From Rhizobium lusitanum (lineage in GTDB: Bacteria; Pseudomonadota; Alphaproteobacteria; Rhizobiales; Rhizobiaceae), in contig NZ_CP050307.1 of assembly GCF_014189535.1 (NCBI RefSeq), forward strand, positions 124,001-188,000: 64,000 nucleotides of DNA, written 5' to 3'. Made by a program: the position numbers and the translations under genes. This document shows positions 45,451 to 55,239 of this stretch, piece after piece. The number at the start of each line of letters is the position of its first letter. Position 1 is the stretch's first letter. The notes beneath the pieces were generated by a model. It was not told where the DNA came from, ran no database searches, and was given only the letters and a program-made list of their open reading frames with translations.

Positions 45451-46380
45451 ATGCTCAAGAAGATCGAAGGTATCGTTCCCGTCATGATCACGCCGTTCAC
45501 CGAGAGCGGCAAAATCGATTATCCCGGTGTTGCACGGCTGGTGGAATGGTACATCGCCAATGGCTCCGACGCCCTGTTTGCCGTCTGCCAGTCCAGCGAG
45601 ATGCAGTTTCTCAGCCTCGAGGAGCGTGTCGAACTCGCGGCTTTCGTCAAAACGGCGGCAGCCGGCCGTGTGCCGGTCATCGCGTCCGGCCATGTCAGCG
45701 AGAGCCTGGAAGACCAGCTTGCCGAGCTGAGCGCAATTGCCGCCACCGGCGTCGACGGTATGGTGCTCGTCACCAACCGTCTCGACGTCAAGCAGCAGGG
45801 CGGCGCGAAGTTCATCGATGATCTCAACTGGCTCCTCGAGCGCCTGCCGAAGAATCTGACGCTCGGTCTCTACGAGTGCCCGGCGCCTTATCGCCGTCTC
45901 TTGAGCGATGATGAATTGTTGTTCTGCGCCCGCAGCGGCCGGTTTGCCCTTCTGAAGGATGTGTCCTGCGATCTCGAAACGGTCAAGCGTCGCGTGGCAC
46001 TGACCAAAGATACGCCGCTTGCCATCGTCAACGCCAATGCGGCGATCGCCTATGATGCCATGAAGGCAGGGTCGCGCGGCTTTACCGGTGTGTTCACCAA
46101 CTTCCACCCGGATCTCTACAAGTGGATGCTGACGAAAAGCGCTTCCAATCCGGCGCTGGCGGATGAGCTCTCCGTCTATCTCGCTCTCTCCGCCATGGCT
46201 GAGCCGATGGGGTATCCGAAGCTTGCCAAGCTCTATCATCAGCGCCTCGGCACATTCTCCTGCACCGATAGCCGCGTGATCAACTTCGATATCCGGGAGC
46301 GGTTCTGGGCACTCGACGCGCTGATGGACAAGATCGTCGAGGGCACAGACCATTTCCGTCGTCGGATTGCAGCCGGCTAA
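45451..46380 (+). CDS. Dihydrodipicolinate synthase family aldolase
   Basis: DapA/NanA-family TIM-barrel lyase (309 aa). N-terminal GIVPVMITPFTESGKIDYPG, catalytic Tyr in LGLYECPAPYRR and Schiff-base Lys in FALLKDVSCD. It departs from true DapA (no GTTGE block; VCQSSEMQFLSLEER instead), so it acts on another 2-oxo acid. The Shine-Dalgarno is weak. The remnant of a hydroxyacid dehydrogenase just ahead suggests an older sugar-acid or hydroxyacid pathway here. Confidence 0.88.
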   Translation: MLKKIEGIVPVMITPFTESGKIDYPGVARLVEWYIANGSDALFAVCQSSEMQFLSLEERVELAAFVKTAAAGRVPVIASGHVSESLEDQLAELSAIAATGVDGMVLVTNRLDVKQQGGAKFIDDLNWLLERLPKNLTLGLYECPAPYRRLLSDDELLFCARSGRFALLKDVSCDLETVKRRVALTKDTPLAIVNANAAIAYDAMKAGSRGFTGVFTNFHPDLYKWMLTKSASNPALADELSVYLALSAMAEPMGYPKLAKLYHQRLGTFSCTDSRVINFDIRERFWALDALMDKIVEGTDHFRRRIAAG

Positions 46381-46410
46381 AGACCTGAGTGATCTGCGGA
46401 CTGAAGAGGC

Positions 46411-46436
46411 TCCTGGCGGACTATGGCCCGCCGGGA
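46411..46436. terminator. Putative hairpin terminator between convergent genes
   Basis: TCCTGGCGG (46411-46419) / CCGCCGGGA (46428-46436), nine pairs with one G-T. No T-run on either strand. Located between the aldolase gene and the convergent epimerase-like gene. Confidence 0.45.
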
Positions 46437-46469
46437 ACCATTGTGCCTTTCGTTGCCGCGCTTCGCCGA

Positions 46470-47363
46470 TCAGGCTTCGAAATAGGCCGCATGATCGATA
46501 TCGGCGATAAGCCCGGGCTGCGTCGGCTCCCAGCCCAGCAGCCGGCGTGTTCGCGCGCTCGACGCCGGGACATCCATCCCAATGAAATGCCCGATCCAGC
46601 CGAAATGGTCTCGCGCTTCCTCAGCGGTCTTGCTGACGACGGGCACGTTCAGGCGGCGGCCGATCACGTCGGCGATGTCCTTGAACGGCACGCCTTCTTC
46701 GGCGATTGCATGATAGGGACCGTCCGTGGCACCGCGTTCAAGTGCGAGCCGATAGACACGGGCGGCATCGATCCGGTGCACGCCCGGCCAGCGGTTCAAC
46801 CCTTCGCCAACATAGGCCGAAACGCCTTTTTCCCGGGCGGTGCGGATCAGGATCGGCACAAAACCATGATCGCCGTGACCGTGAACCGATGGTGGAAGAC
46901 GCACAACCGCTGTGCGGAGCCCGAGCGACGCCAGAGCGGCGGCGGTTGCTTCCGAGGCGCGGGGATAGGAGTCGGATGGCTGAATAGCCGGATCGCTCTC
47001 GACCGCGGTGCGGCCTCCTGCCAACAATGCCATTCCCGAGGTGACGATCAATGGCCGGTCCGTTCCCTCAAGTGCTGCGCCAAGCGCTTCGATGGCGCTG
47101 CGGTCCAGCTCGCAATTTGCTGCGAATTTCGAAAAATCATGGTTGAAGGCGGTATGGATGACGCTGTCGGCGGCGGCAGCGCCACTGTGAAGGCTGTCGA
47201 GATCCTCGAGCGAACCATGATGGACCTCGGCCCCTGCAGCGGTCAGCGCCGCCGCTCCCGCATCCGAGCGCGTAAGGCCGAGTACCTTGTGCCCGGCGGC
47301 AAGCAACTCGTTGACGACAGCAAAGCCGACCCATCCGGTGGCGCCGGTGACAAAGACACGCAT
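46470..47363 (-). CDS. NAD-dependent epimerase/dehydratase family (extended SDR)
   Basis: Extended SDR (297 aa) with [20 protein letters not shown], a classic GxxGxxG Rossmann start. The middle region ([29 protein letters not shown]) replaces the standard YxxxK with a shifted active site, as in the atypical SDR5-like subfamily often annotated as SDR family oxidoreductase. ATG 47363 has AGGAGAAA upstream; 18 extra in-frame codons before it are not conserved. Divergent to the AraC gene, 124 bases apart, which probably regulates it. Confidence 0.88.
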   Translation of the reverse strand: MRVFVTGATGWVGFAVVNELLAAGHKVLGLTRSDAGAAALTAAGAEVHHGSLEDLDSLHSGAAAADSVIHTAFNHDFSKFAANCELDRSAIEALGAALEGTDRPLIVTSGMALLAGGRTAVESDPAIQPSDSYPRASEATAAALASLGLRTAVVRLPPSVHGHGDHGFVPILIRTAREKGVSAYVGEGLNRWPGVHRIDAARVYRLALERGATDGPYHAIAEEGVPFKDIADVIGRRLNVPVVSKTAEEARDHFGWIGHFIGMDVPASSARTRRLLGWEPTQPGLIADIDHAAYFEA

Positions 47364-47487
47364 GATGATTTCTCCTGATTTTGGTCGATGACCGCGTTCG
47401 CAGCCATCACGGGCCAAGCTAGGAGATTGATGGAGAACGATCTATGCTATAGAGTTCGTATTATCTTCGCGATCGTTCGGAAATCCT

Positions 47488-48468
47488 ATGGATCCGCTCT
47501 CAGATGTCCTGTCACTGCTGAAGCCGCGCAGCTATATGTTCGGTGGTTTCGAGGCGGGTGGCGACTGGTCTATCCGGTTCGGCCAGCATGAAGGCATCAA
47601 ATGTTATGCTGTTGTTTCCGGCCAGGCCTGGCTCGTAGTCGAAGGCGTTTCAGACCCGGTGCAGCTGAAGACGGGAGACTGTTTCGTTCTGCCGCGCGGC
47701 TGGCCCTTTGTTCTGGCAAGCAATCCGTCCTTATCACCTATCGACTATCGCCAACTCTTTCCGACGCGACCGAACGGTAGCATGCGGGTGCTCAACAACG
47801 GCGGCGATTTCTCGATCGTTGGCGGGCACTTTACGCTGACCGGTGGCCATGCCAGCGTCCTGTTGGCAATGCTGCCGCCGATCGTCCATATCCGAACGGA
47901 GGCGGATAGGGAGTCGTTGCGCTGGTGCATGGAGCGCATGCGGTTGGAACTGCGCGAACCGAAGCCTGGCGGCTTCCTGATTGCGCAACAGCTTGCCTAT
48001 ACGATGCTGGTGCAGGCGCTGCGACTGCATCTTGCGGAAGGATTGACGGGTGGCGTCGGCTGGCTCTTTGCGCTCGCGGACCGGCAGATGGCGGCGGCGA
48101 TCACCGCGATGCATGAGGATCCGGCGCATCGCTGGACACTGGCGTCACTGGCCGAGCGCGCCGGCATGTCGCGAACGACCTTCACCCTGAAATTCAAGCA
48201 GACGGTCGGGACCTCGCCGATGGACTATCTAACGCGCTGGCGCATGATGGTGGCCGGCGAAAAGCTGACGCATTCCAGCGATTCCATCTCCGTCATCGCG
48301 CTCTCGCTCGGCTACGAATCCGAGAGTGCCTTTAGCACGGCTTTCAAGCGGATGATGGGCTGTTCGCCGCGCCAATATGGCATCTTGTGGCCTCCTTGCG
48401 TGATCGGAGCGAGACCGTCCGTGCCGATCGCCGTGAAGTCATGGCGAGCTAGAGGAACTACAGCGTAA
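47488..48468 (+). CDS. AraC family transcriptional regulator
   Basis: AraC-type regulator (326 aa) with an N-terminal cupin-like sensing domain (VSGQAWLVVEG, GDCFVLPRGWPFVL) and a C-terminal double HTH: LASLAERAGMSRTTFTLKFK and VIALSLGYESESAFSTAFKR ending in SPRQYG. Upstream GGAAATCC serves as ribosome-binding site. It faces the epimerase-like gene, a common layout for AraC control of a short divergent oxidoreductase gene. Its 3' end overlaps the convergent GNAT gene by 11 bases. Confidence 0.9.
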   Translation: MDPLSDVLSLLKPRSYMFGGFEAGGDWSIRFGQHEGIKCYAVVSGQAWLVVEGVSDPVQLKTGDCFVLPRGWPFVLASNPSLSPIDYRQLFPTRPNGSMRVLNNGGDFSIVGGHFTLTGGHASVLLAMLPPIVHIRTEADRESLRWCMERMRLELREPKPGGFLIAQQLAYTMLVQALRLHLAEGLTGGVGWLFALADRQMAAAITAMHEDPAHRWTLASLAERAGMSRTTFTLKFKQTVGTSPMDYLTRWRMMVAGEKLTHSSDSISVIALSLGYESESAFSTAFKRMMGCSPRQYGILWPPCVIGARPSVPIAVKSWRARGTTA

Positions 48469-48916
48469 GCTTGTAGCCGATATGGCTGCCGACAAATCCT
48501 AATTTCTCATAGAAGCGATGGGCATCCGGCCGTTCCTTGTCCGTCGTCAATTGGACAAGAGTGCAGCCTCTGGCCCTGCATTGACCGATGGCCCACTCGA
48601 ACATCTGCTGCCCCACGCCAGATCCCCGGTGCGCTGCCGAAACTCTCACTCCCTCGATTTGTCCGCGCCGGGCACCTTTACGCGCCAATCCGGGGATGAA
48701 GGTGAGCTGGAGAGTGCCGATCACCTCTTCGCGCAGGATAGCAACGGCCTGAAGCTGGTTGGGGTCGGCAAGAATGGCCTGGAAGGCGTCGACATAGTGC
48801 GAGTTCGGTGGCGAACTGGGATCTTCCCGCTGCTGCCCCAGGACGTCGTCGGAAAGGAGAGCAATGATCGCCGGAAGATCGGCAATTTGCGCAGGGCGAA
48901 AAGTAGCGTCTGTCAT
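48458..48916 (-). CDS. GNAT family N-acetyltransferase
   Basis: GCN5-type acetyltransferase (152 aa). Motif A VRVSAAHRGSGVGQQMFEWA carries the R/Q-x-x-G-x-G/A acetyl-CoA loop (RGSGVG), and the C-terminal HRFYEKLGFVGSH is motif B. ATG 48916 has GGAGATGA before it; 17 further in-frame codons upstream are not family-like. Acceptor unknown. Confidence 0.88.
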   Translation of the reverse strand: MTDATFRPAQIADLPAIIALLSDDVLGQQREDPSSPPNSHYVDAFQAILADPNQLQAVAILREEVIGTLQLTFIPGLARKGARRGQIEGVRVSAAHRGSGVGQQMFEWAIGQCRARGCTLVQLTTDKERPDAHRFYEKLGFVGSHIGYKLTL

Positions 48917-49046
48917 CGAGATCATCTCCACATGGGGATGGTCGCAGATATCATATCTTGAGCGCATCGCGCCAATGGTGGAAGCCGGATAGCTCGATTC
49001 GCAGGTTGGCCGGCGACGAGATCGGGTAGGCTGCCATCTGGCACCT

Positions 49047-50315
49047 TTAGACGATCATGATCGCGCGGATATCGTTGACATTGGTGAGCGTCGGGCCGGT
49101 TTTGACGAGATCGCCGAGTTCCGCGAAATAGCGGTAGGTGTCATGAGCGGCAAGGTAAGCGCGCGCATCCAGGCCAAGCAGCCGGGCACGGGTGAGCGTA
49201 TCGGGCGTGACGATCGCGCCGGCGGCGTCCTCGGTGCCGTCAATGCCGTCGCTGTCGCCGGCAATTGCGAAGATGCCGTCCGCACCGGCAAGCCCGACCG
49301 CAAGCCCGAGCAGGAATTCCGTATTGCGCCCGCCGGCCCCGGCCGGCCCTTTGCCAATCGACACCGTCGTCTCTCCACCCGAAAGCAGCACCGCCGGAGT
49401 ACGGATCGGGAGTCCCTTTGTTTTCGCGGAGCGGGCGATGCCGGCCATGACAATGCCGGCCTCCCTGGCTTCACCTTCTATGGCGTCGCCAAGGATGAGT
49501 GGGATAAGCCCGTTTCGCCTGGCCTCTTCGGCGGCGGCGGCAAGAGCGAGGGAAGGGGCTGCAATGATCGTAACCTCGCCCGACAAGGCCTCGGGTTTCG
49601 GTGTCTCTTTACCCTCGTCGAGCACCGCGCGCGCCGCTGGCGGCAGATCGAGACCATAGCGGCGGATGATATCGCGCGCATCGGCCATGGTGCTGGCATC
49701 GCCGATCGTCGGGCCTGAGGCGATGGCGGCGGGGTCGTCGCCCGGCACATCGGAGATCACCAGCGTCACGACGCGGGCGGGCTGCGCGGCTTGGGCCAAT
49801 CGTCCGCCCTTGATCGCGGATAGATGCTTTCGCACGATGTTCATTTCGCTGATAGTCGCGCCACTCGCCAGCAGGGCGCGATTGACGGTCTGCTTGTCGG
49901 CAAGCGTCATGTCGCCCGCTGGAGCGACCATAAGCGCCGAGCCGCCGCCGGAGATCAGCGCGACCACGAGGTCATCCGGCGTCAGGCCTTTGACCGCCGC
50001 GAGAATGTCACGGGCGGCTGTCTCGCTCATCGCGTCCGGCACCGGATGCGACGCTTCCAGGATGCGGATGCGCCCGGTCGGAACGGCATGGCCGTAACGG
50101 GTGACGACGACGCCCGAAACATCGACATCAGGCCAAGCCGCGTCAAGCGCCGCCGCCATGGCGGCGGACGCTTTTCCCGCTCCGACGACCACGCAGCGCC
50201 CCCTCGGCTTCTCCGGCAGGTGCCGTAGTACCGCGGCGGCGGGATCGGCACTTGCCACGGCGGCATCGAAGAGGCGGCGCAGGACCGCGCGGCTCTGTGC
50301 ATCTGTCCAGCGCAT
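49047..50315 (-). CDS. ttuD: Glycerate 2-kinase / TtuD (MOFRL family)
   Basis: Glycerate kinase of the DUF4147-MOFRL type (422 aa), historically called hydroxypyruvate reductase TtuD. N-terminal VVGAGKASAAMAAALD, middle ALISGGGSALMVAP (phosphate-binding Gly loop), C-terminal MOFRL block with LSGGETTVS and GRNTEFLLGLA. In tartrate breakdown it phosphorylates the glycerate formed by TtuC. It is the third gene of ttuB-ttuC-ttuD, 11 bases after ttuC. No ttuE (pyruvate kinase) follows. Confidence 0.88.
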   Translation of the reverse strand: MRWTDAQSRAVLRRLFDAAVASADPAAAVLRHLPEKPRGRCVVVGAGKASAAMAAALDAAWPDVDVSGVVVTRYGHAVPTGRIRILEASHPVPDAMSETAARDILAAVKGLTPDDLVVALISGGGSALMVAPAGDMTLADKQTVNRALLASGATISEMNIVRKHLSAIKGGRLAQAAQPARVVTLVISDVPGDDPAAIASGPTIGDASTMADARDIIRRYGLDLPPAARAVLDEGKETPKPEALSGEVTIIAAPSLALAAAAEEARRNGLIPLILGDAIEGEAREAGIVMAGIARSAKTKGLPIRTPAVLLSGGETTVSIGKGPAGAGGRNTEFLLGLAVGLAGADGIFAIAGDSDGIDGTEDAAGAIVTPDTLTRARLLGLDARAYLAAHDTYRYFAELGDLVKTGPTLTNVNDIRAIMIV

Positions 50316-50326
50316 GTTTCCGCCCG

Positions 50327-51400
50327 CTAGACGTTCGAGGAATGGATCGCGTCCACCACCGCGTCGGTGACGTCCTTGGTGGTCGCGGTCCCGCCGACAT
50401 CAGGGGTGAGGATGCCCGCGCCGGTGACACGCTCGACGGCGCGCATCAGGCGGGCAGAGGCCTCCTGTTCGCCGAGATGATCGAGCATCTGTGCGGCGGT
50501 CCAGAAGGTTGCGACCGGATTGGCAATGCCCTTGCCGGTGATGTCGAAGGCGGAGCCGTGGATCGGTTCGAACATGGAAGGGAAGCGGCGCTCCGGATCG
50601 ATATTGGCAGTCGGCGCGACGCCGAGCGATCCGGCAAGCGCACCGGCGAGATCCGAGAGGATATCGGCATGGAGGTTGGTGGCGACGATGGTGTCGAGGC
50701 TCTGCGGCTTCAGCGACATGCGAACGGTCATGGCGTCGACCAGCATCTTGTCCCAGGTGACGTCGGGGAATTCCTCGGCCACTTCGGCGGCAATCTCGTC
50801 CCACATGACCATGCCGTGTCGTTGGGCATTGGATTTGGTGACGACGGTCAAGAACTTGCGCGGGCGTGATTGGGCGAGCTTGAAGGCATAGCGCATGATG
50901 CGCGTGACGCCGACGCGAGTGAAGATGGCGACTTCCGTGCCGACCTCTTCGGGCAGGCCCCTGTGAGCGCGGCCGCCATGGCCGGAATATTCGCCTTCCG
51001 AATTCTCCCGCACGATGACCCAATCAAGATCGCCGGGGCCGCAATTGCGCAGCGGCGGCGTTATGCCGGGCAGGATCTTCGTCGGACGGACATTGGCATA
51101 CTGATCGAAGCCCTGGCAGATCGGCAGGCGCAGGCCCCAGAGCGTGATGTGATCGGGGACATCAGGCGCCCCGACCGCACCGAAGTAGATGGCGTCGAAC
51201 TTTTTCAGCTGGGAAAGGCCGTCCGCGGGCATCATCACGCCATGCTTCTTGTAGTAGTCCGATCCCCAATCGAAATTCTCGACGTTGAACCTGATGCCAC
51301 CGTCACGCTTTTCGAGCGCAGCAAGAACGGTGGTGCCGGCGGCGATGACTTCCGGGCCGATACCGTCGGCGGGGATGGCTGCAATTGCATATTCGCGCAT
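50327..51400 (-). CDS. ttuC: Tartrate dehydrogenase / decarboxylase
   Basis: Beta-decarboxylating dehydrogenase (357 aa) of the isopropylmalate/isocitrate/tartrate family. Motifs: IPADGIGPEVIAAG at the N-terminus, ENSEGEYSGHGGRAH (tartrate-type loop), NAQRHGMVMWDE, the metal-binding NLHADILSDL and the NAD site HGSAFDITGKGIANP. Length and loop match TtuC/YeaU rather than LeuB (which has an R-rich substrate loop). Oxidises tartrate or D-malate with NAD. Encoded between the tartrate permease and the glycerate kinase. Confidence 0.9.
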   Translation of the reverse strand: MREYAIAAIPADGIGPEVIAAGTTVLAALEKRDGGIRFNVENFDWGSDYYKKHGVMMPADGLSQLKKFDAIYFGAVGAPDVPDHITLWGLRLPICQGFDQYANVRPTKILPGITPPLRNCGPGDLDWVIVRENSEGEYSGHGGRAHRGLPEEVGTEVAIFTRVGVTRIMRYAFKLAQSRPRKFLTVVTKSNAQRHGMVMWDEIAAEVAEEFPDVTWDKMLVDAMTVRMSLKPQSLDTIVATNLHADILSDLAGALAGSLGVAPTANIDPERRFPSMFEPIHGSAFDITGKGIANPVATFWTAAQMLDHLGEQEASARLMRAVERVTGAGILTPDVGGTATTKDVTDAVVDAIHSSNV

Positions 51401-51424
51401 TTTTCTCTCCGTAAAATGTAAGGG

Positions 51425-52729
51425 TTAGGACCGCTGGCCGGATGCGTCGATTGCCGACGCCTTGGCGCCGCCGTGGGACAGGATGAGCGTCAGAGCCGCC
51501 GACAGAACCAGGAGACCCGCGACGAAGCAGAGCCCGCCCGCAAAGCTGCCGGTCAGATCCTTGATCCATCCGATCATCGAGGGGCCGACGAAGCCGCCGA
51601 GATTGCCGATGGAGTTGATTGTAGCGATGCCTGCTGCCGCCGCCGGTCCGGACAGGAACAGCGTCGGCATGCTCCATAGCGGCGGTTTCGAGCAGCTGAT
51701 GCCGATATTGACGAGGGTGAGCGCGATGAGGACCGCAAGCACGCCCGTCGCCCCGGCGGCAAAGACAAGTCCTGCTGCCGCCAGCAGGCAGGCGAGCACC
51801 ACATGCCATGTGCGCTCGCCAGTCCTGTCGGAATGCCGTGCCCAGAGGACCATGGCGACGACCGCAAAGGTCGCGGGGATGGCATTCAGGAAACCAACCT
51901 CGAGCGAGGAAAGGCCGAACTCCTTGATGATCTGCGGCGCCCAGATGCCGAGCGTGTAGAGACCGGCCGACGTGCCGAAATAGACCATGGCAAGCGCGAG
52001 GACGCGCACGTCGACGAGGCCTGCCCAAATGCTGTGGCTTGCTTTGGCGCCTCTGGTCTTCTGCTCGTCTTCCATCGTCTTCATCAGCCAGTTGCGCTCC
52101 TCGTCGGACAGCCATTTTGCCTTGGCTGGGCGGTCGGTCAGGTAGAACAGTACGACGATGCCGAAAATGAGGGCCGGAACCGCCTCGATCAGGAACATCC
52201 ACTGCCAGCCGGCAAGGCCCATCAACCCGTGCATCTGCATCAGCGCGCCGGAGATCGGTGAGCCCAGCACCGTCGAAAGCGGAGCCGCGGCCATGAACAG
52301 TGCCGTGACCGCAGCGCGGCGGCGAGCTGGGAACCAGAAGCTGAGATAGAGGATGATGCCCGGAAAGAAACCGGCTTCGGCGACGCCGAGCAGGAAGCGC
52401 AGGACATAGAAGCTGGTTGCTCCCTGAACGAAGGCCATCAGGCCCGAAACGATACCCCAGGTGATCATCACTCGGGCTATCCAGATGCGGGCGCCGACCT
52501 TGTTGAGAATGAGATTGGAGGGCACTTCGAACAGGAAATAGCCGAGGAAGAAGATGCCGGCGCCGAAGCCGAAGACGGTCGACGAGAAGCCGAGATCCTT
52601 GTTCATCTCCAGCGCCGCAAAACCGATGTTCACGCGGTCGAGGAACGCGATGAGATAGAGCAGCATGATGAAGGGAACGATGCGAATTGTTATCTTGCGC
52701 AGAACGCGCGTCTCCAGCTCATGGGCCAC
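51425..52729 (-). CDS. ttuB: MFS tartrate transporter TtuB-like
   Basis: Major facilitator of the anion:cation symporter family (434 aa, 12 predicted helices). Signature LIAFLDRVNIGFAALEMNKD in TM1 and loop, VGARIWIARVMITWGI in the TM2-3 loop region. Start GTG at 52729 with GGGAGGAAA at about 7 bases; a longer open frame upstream is non-coding. It is the first gene of the ttu operon and imports tartrate or a related hydroxydicarboxylate. Confidence 0.88.
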   Translation of the reverse strand: MAHELETRVLRKITIRIVPFIMLLYLIAFLDRVNIGFAALEMNKDLGFSSTVFGFGAGIFFLGYFLFEVPSNLILNKVGARIWIARVMITWGIVSGLMAFVQGATSFYVLRFLLGVAEAGFFPGIILYLSFWFPARRRAAVTALFMAAAPLSTVLGSPISGALMQMHGLMGLAGWQWMFLIEAVPALIFGIVVLFYLTDRPAKAKWLSDEERNWLMKTMEDEQKTRGAKASHSIWAGLVDVRVLALAMVYFGTSAGLYTLGIWAPQIIKEFGLSSLEVGFLNAIPATFAVVAMVLWARHSDRTGERTWHVVLACLLAAAGLVFAAGATGVLAVLIALTLVNIGISCSKPPLWSMPTLFLSGPAAAAGIATINSIGNLGGFVGPSMIGWIKDLTGSFAGGLCFVAGLLVLSAALTLILSHGGAKASAIDASGQRS

Positions 52730-52823
52730 GGCTATTTCCTCCCAGAATGATGATGTTGGCGCACCTCCTGCGCCGTCACCCAAACGATGGGGGAGAAACC
52801 GCTCATGGACAACGAAACCAAAA

Positions 52824-52846
52824 TTATATAAATTTTCGATATAATA
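52824..52846. promoter_or_regulatory. Palindromic operator/promoter between ttuB and divergent LysR gene
   Basis: Inverted repeat ATTATAT (52824-52830) / ATATAAT (52840-52846) with 9 bases between. Each arm contains TATAAT reading outward, so it could be a shared LysR-type binding site overlapping both divergent -10 boxes. No good -35 hexamer on either strand, which fits activator dependence. Confidence 0.5.
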
Positions 52847-52859
52847 AGAGGGCAAATCT

Positions 52860-53774
52860 TTGGAATTGCAGCAGTTACGTTGTTTCGTTGCGGTAGCTCA
52901 GGAACTGCATTTCGGTCGGGCAGCGCGCACGCTGGGCATCCTGCCGGCATCGCTTGGGCGGCAGATCCGGCTGCTAGAGGATTTTCTCGGCACGCGTCTC
53001 ATGGAGCGAACGACCCGCAACGTCATGCTCACGCGGGACGGAACGGAGCTCTTGAAGGAGGCGAAGCAGGTTCTTGCACAGACCGATGCGATGACCGAGC
53101 GTTTCCGTCATCGCCGTCATCTTCCGCGCACGGGGATCAGGATCGGCGCGATCGACAGTGCGGCGGCCGGGCTCGTCCCGCAGCTGCTTCATGATCTGAA
53201 GCTGGAACGCCCGGAAATCTCCGTGCAGATTTCGGAGGAAAAGACCGTTCGCCTGCTCCCGAAACTGATATCGGGCCGGCTCGACCTCGTATTCATCAGA
53301 CCCCCCGAAATCGCGGACCGGAAGATAAAGCTGCTTCGGCTTTTCAACGAAACGGCCGTTGTCGCGATCTCCGAGCATCATAGGCTTGCCGATCGCACGA
53401 GCATCGCTGTCGAGGAACTGGAGGATGAACCGCTCATCGTTCCCGATCGCCGTTCGAGACCGCATAGCCATGACATGACGATCAAGCTCTTCACCGAGGC
53501 TGGATTGACGGTCAGGATCGCACAGATGGCCGACGAGAAGCAGACGATCGTCAATCTGGTGGCCGCCGAGATCGGTCTGGCGATCGTCCCCCAATGGACA
53601 TCGCGGCTTGCGGTCTCCGGTGTCCGGTACATTCCGCTTCGTCCTGGGCGGGAACGGACGACGGGACAACTTCCCCTCTATGCGGCCTGGCTGAAGGGCG
53701 TGCGCGATCCTCTCCGCGATACCCTGATCGGTATTCTCATGAAGCATCTGGCGGTCTATTCGGAAAACGCCTGA
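52860..53774 (+). CDS. LysR family transcriptional regulator (TtuA-like position)
   Basis: LysR-type regulator (304 aa): HTH in [20 protein letters not shown] and [19 protein letters not shown], with [15 protein letters not shown], then an effector domain. Start is TTG at 52860, with AGAGGG about 8 bases before it. Divergent from ttuB, as ttuA is in Agrobacterium vitis, so a role in tartrate induction is likely; the sequence alone does not separate it from other LysR proteins. Confidence 0.88.
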   Translation: MELQQLRCFVAVAQELHFGRAARTLGILPASLGRQIRLLEDFLGTRLMERTTRNVMLTRDGTELLKEAKQVLAQTDAMTERFRHRRHLPRTGIRIGAIDSAAAGLVPQLLHDLKLERPEISVQISEEKTVRLLPKLISGRLDLVFIRPPEIADRKIKLLRLFNETAVVAISEHHRLADRTSIAVEELEDEPLIVPDRRSRPHSHDMTIKLFTEAGLTVRIAQMADEKQTIVNLVAAEIGLAIVPQWTSRLAVSGVRYIPLRPGRERTTGQLPLYAAWLKGVRDPLRDTLIGILMKHLAVYSENA

Positions 53775-53940
53775 TAGGCGCTGCATCGTCCCGTGCCCTT
53801 CGTAACGCTCGTCTGAACCGCTTCGCCGCCGATGGGCTGCTGCCGCGCGAGCAGCATCTTGTCGTTGCCTTCTGGCGGCGGGGTTTTGCGGAGGCGAAGC
53901 AAGCCTGATCGGGGAGCATCGCTGTGATCAGAGCTCTATC

Positions 53941-55239
53941 TCAGGAGTCCAGATGACGGCGCCTTACGCTACGCACGAAAAACCAGACGCTGACGACGAT
54001 GATCGGCACGGAGATGCCCAGCGCGATCGAAAGCGTCGGTTCCACGATATCGTGGCCTAGTCCTTTTGCTGCGTAGTTGACGAGCCCAACGATGTAATAG
54101 GAGATCGCAGCCACCGACAGACTTTCGACTGTTTGCTGCAGCCGGAGCTGAAGTTTCACTCTTCGATCCATCGATGTCAGCAGTGCGGTATTCTGCCGAG
54201 CGAGTCCCACATCCACCCAGGTCCTTAAGAGCTCCGTGGTTCTCGAAAGCTTGATCGACAAGCTTTCCTGGCGCTCCTCAACAGATTTGCAAGTCCGCAT
54301 CGCCGGCGCCAGCCGACGCTCCAGGAAGGAGCCGAGGGTCTCGCCCGCAATCGGTTCCTCCCCTAAAGTGGTGATCCGTTCGCTCACAATGGAATCATAT
54401 GCTGTGCTCGCTCCGAAACGATAAAGCGATTGAGCGGCATTTGCCTGCAGTTCGGATGCGAGACGGGTGATCTCGGCGAGCATCTCATCCGCACTCTCCC
54501 ATACCTGGCCTTTCATTCGCTGGGTGACGGCCCCGAGAGCTTCCTCGATCGCGCGTATTTCGGGCGACAATGATTGCGCAAGCGGCAATGCCAGCATTGC
54601 CAGGGTGCGGTAGGTCTCGATGTCGAGAAGACACTGGACCGTTGCGCCGCGACCAAGATCGGTTAAGCCCCGATCTATGAGCAGCATGCGGGTGAGGCCA
54701 TCGCCGTCTTGGCGGAAGTCGGTGGCGACTTCGGCCAATCCATCGCGAATCCGGCTGCGGCAGAGGCTGGCGCTGTCGAATGAGGTGAGCGCCGCTTCCG
54801 CCTGCGCGCCCTCCGGCCATATCTCCAGCCGGATACCGGAAATGAAGCTTCCAGGAGCGCGGAAGCTGCCGCCGAAGGGGTGCAGCGCGATCACGGTCCA
54901 AGGATCCGCCATGGCTGGCCCGTCCCAAAACCAAGTCGAAAATTCCGTGTGCCGCTCCCAGCGCAAGGTCCCTTGGCCCCATTGCACGGTGCAATGCCTT
55001 GATGTTCGATCCGGCACGGACACACCTTGAGAGCGGGCCATGGTCTCAATGGCCTCATGATGACTTGTCTGGCCGGTTTCCATCAGGAACGCCAATTGGA
55101 GGATCACGCGCGGAGATGTTACGGCAACAAAAGGGCGCGCATGTATTTCACCAAGCGCCTGGGCGCGATTTTCCGCCGGTGGGAACGATAGAGAGGTGGG
55201 GGACTGCTTCTTGCTCGCGGCCTTCTGCTCTTTCGCCAT
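53941..55239 (-). CDS. DUF3422 family membrane-anchored protein
   Basis: A 432-aa protein of the DUF3422 family. Conserved N-terminal segment ALGEIHARPFVAVTSPRVIL, central region with FWDGPAMADPW and LDIETYRTLAMLALPLAQ, and two C-terminal membrane helices (ISYYIVGLVNYAAK, then LSIALGISVPIIVVSVWFFV) with a basic tail. So most of the protein would be cytoplasmic and anchored at its C-terminus. The ATG directly follows the stop of a small upstream gene. Function unknown in the literature I know. Confidence 0.88.
   Translation of the reverse strand: MAKEQKAASKKQSPTSLSFPPAENRAQALGEIHARPFVAVTSPRVILQLAFLMETGQTSHHEAIETMARSQGVSVPDRTSRHCTVQWGQGTLRWERHTEFSTWFWDGPAMADPWTVIALHPFGGSFRAPGSFISGIRLEIWPEGAQAEAALTSFDSASLCRSRIRDGLAEVATDFRQDGDGLTRMLLIDRGLTDLGRGATVQCLLDIETYRTLAMLALPLAQSLSPEIRAIEEALGAVTQRMKGQVWESADEMLAEITRLASELQANAAQSLYRFGASTAYDSIVSERITTLGEEPIAGETLGSFLERRLAPAMRTCKSVEERQESLSIKLSRTTELLRTWVDVGLARQNTALLTSMDRRVKLQLRLQQTVESLSVAAISYYIVGLVNYAAKGLGHDIVEPTLSIALGISVPIIVVSVWFFVRSVRRRHLDS

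Noticed and set aside
45186..45512. 108-codon minus-strand frame over the region before the aldolase gene
   Set aside because: Its protein-like part is the mirror of the 2-hydroxyacid dehydrogenase relic on the plus strand, which has recognisable motifs.
48951..49037. 28-codon minus-strand frame (MAAYPISSPANL...) between the GNAT and ttuD genes
   Set aside because: Too short and without an identifiable family; might be a gene remnant but not supportable.
53776..53908. Plus-strand frame tail reading FAADGLLPREQHLVVAFWRR behind the LysR gene
   Set aside because: Looks protein-like but has no own start and no family I can name; it may be a relic.
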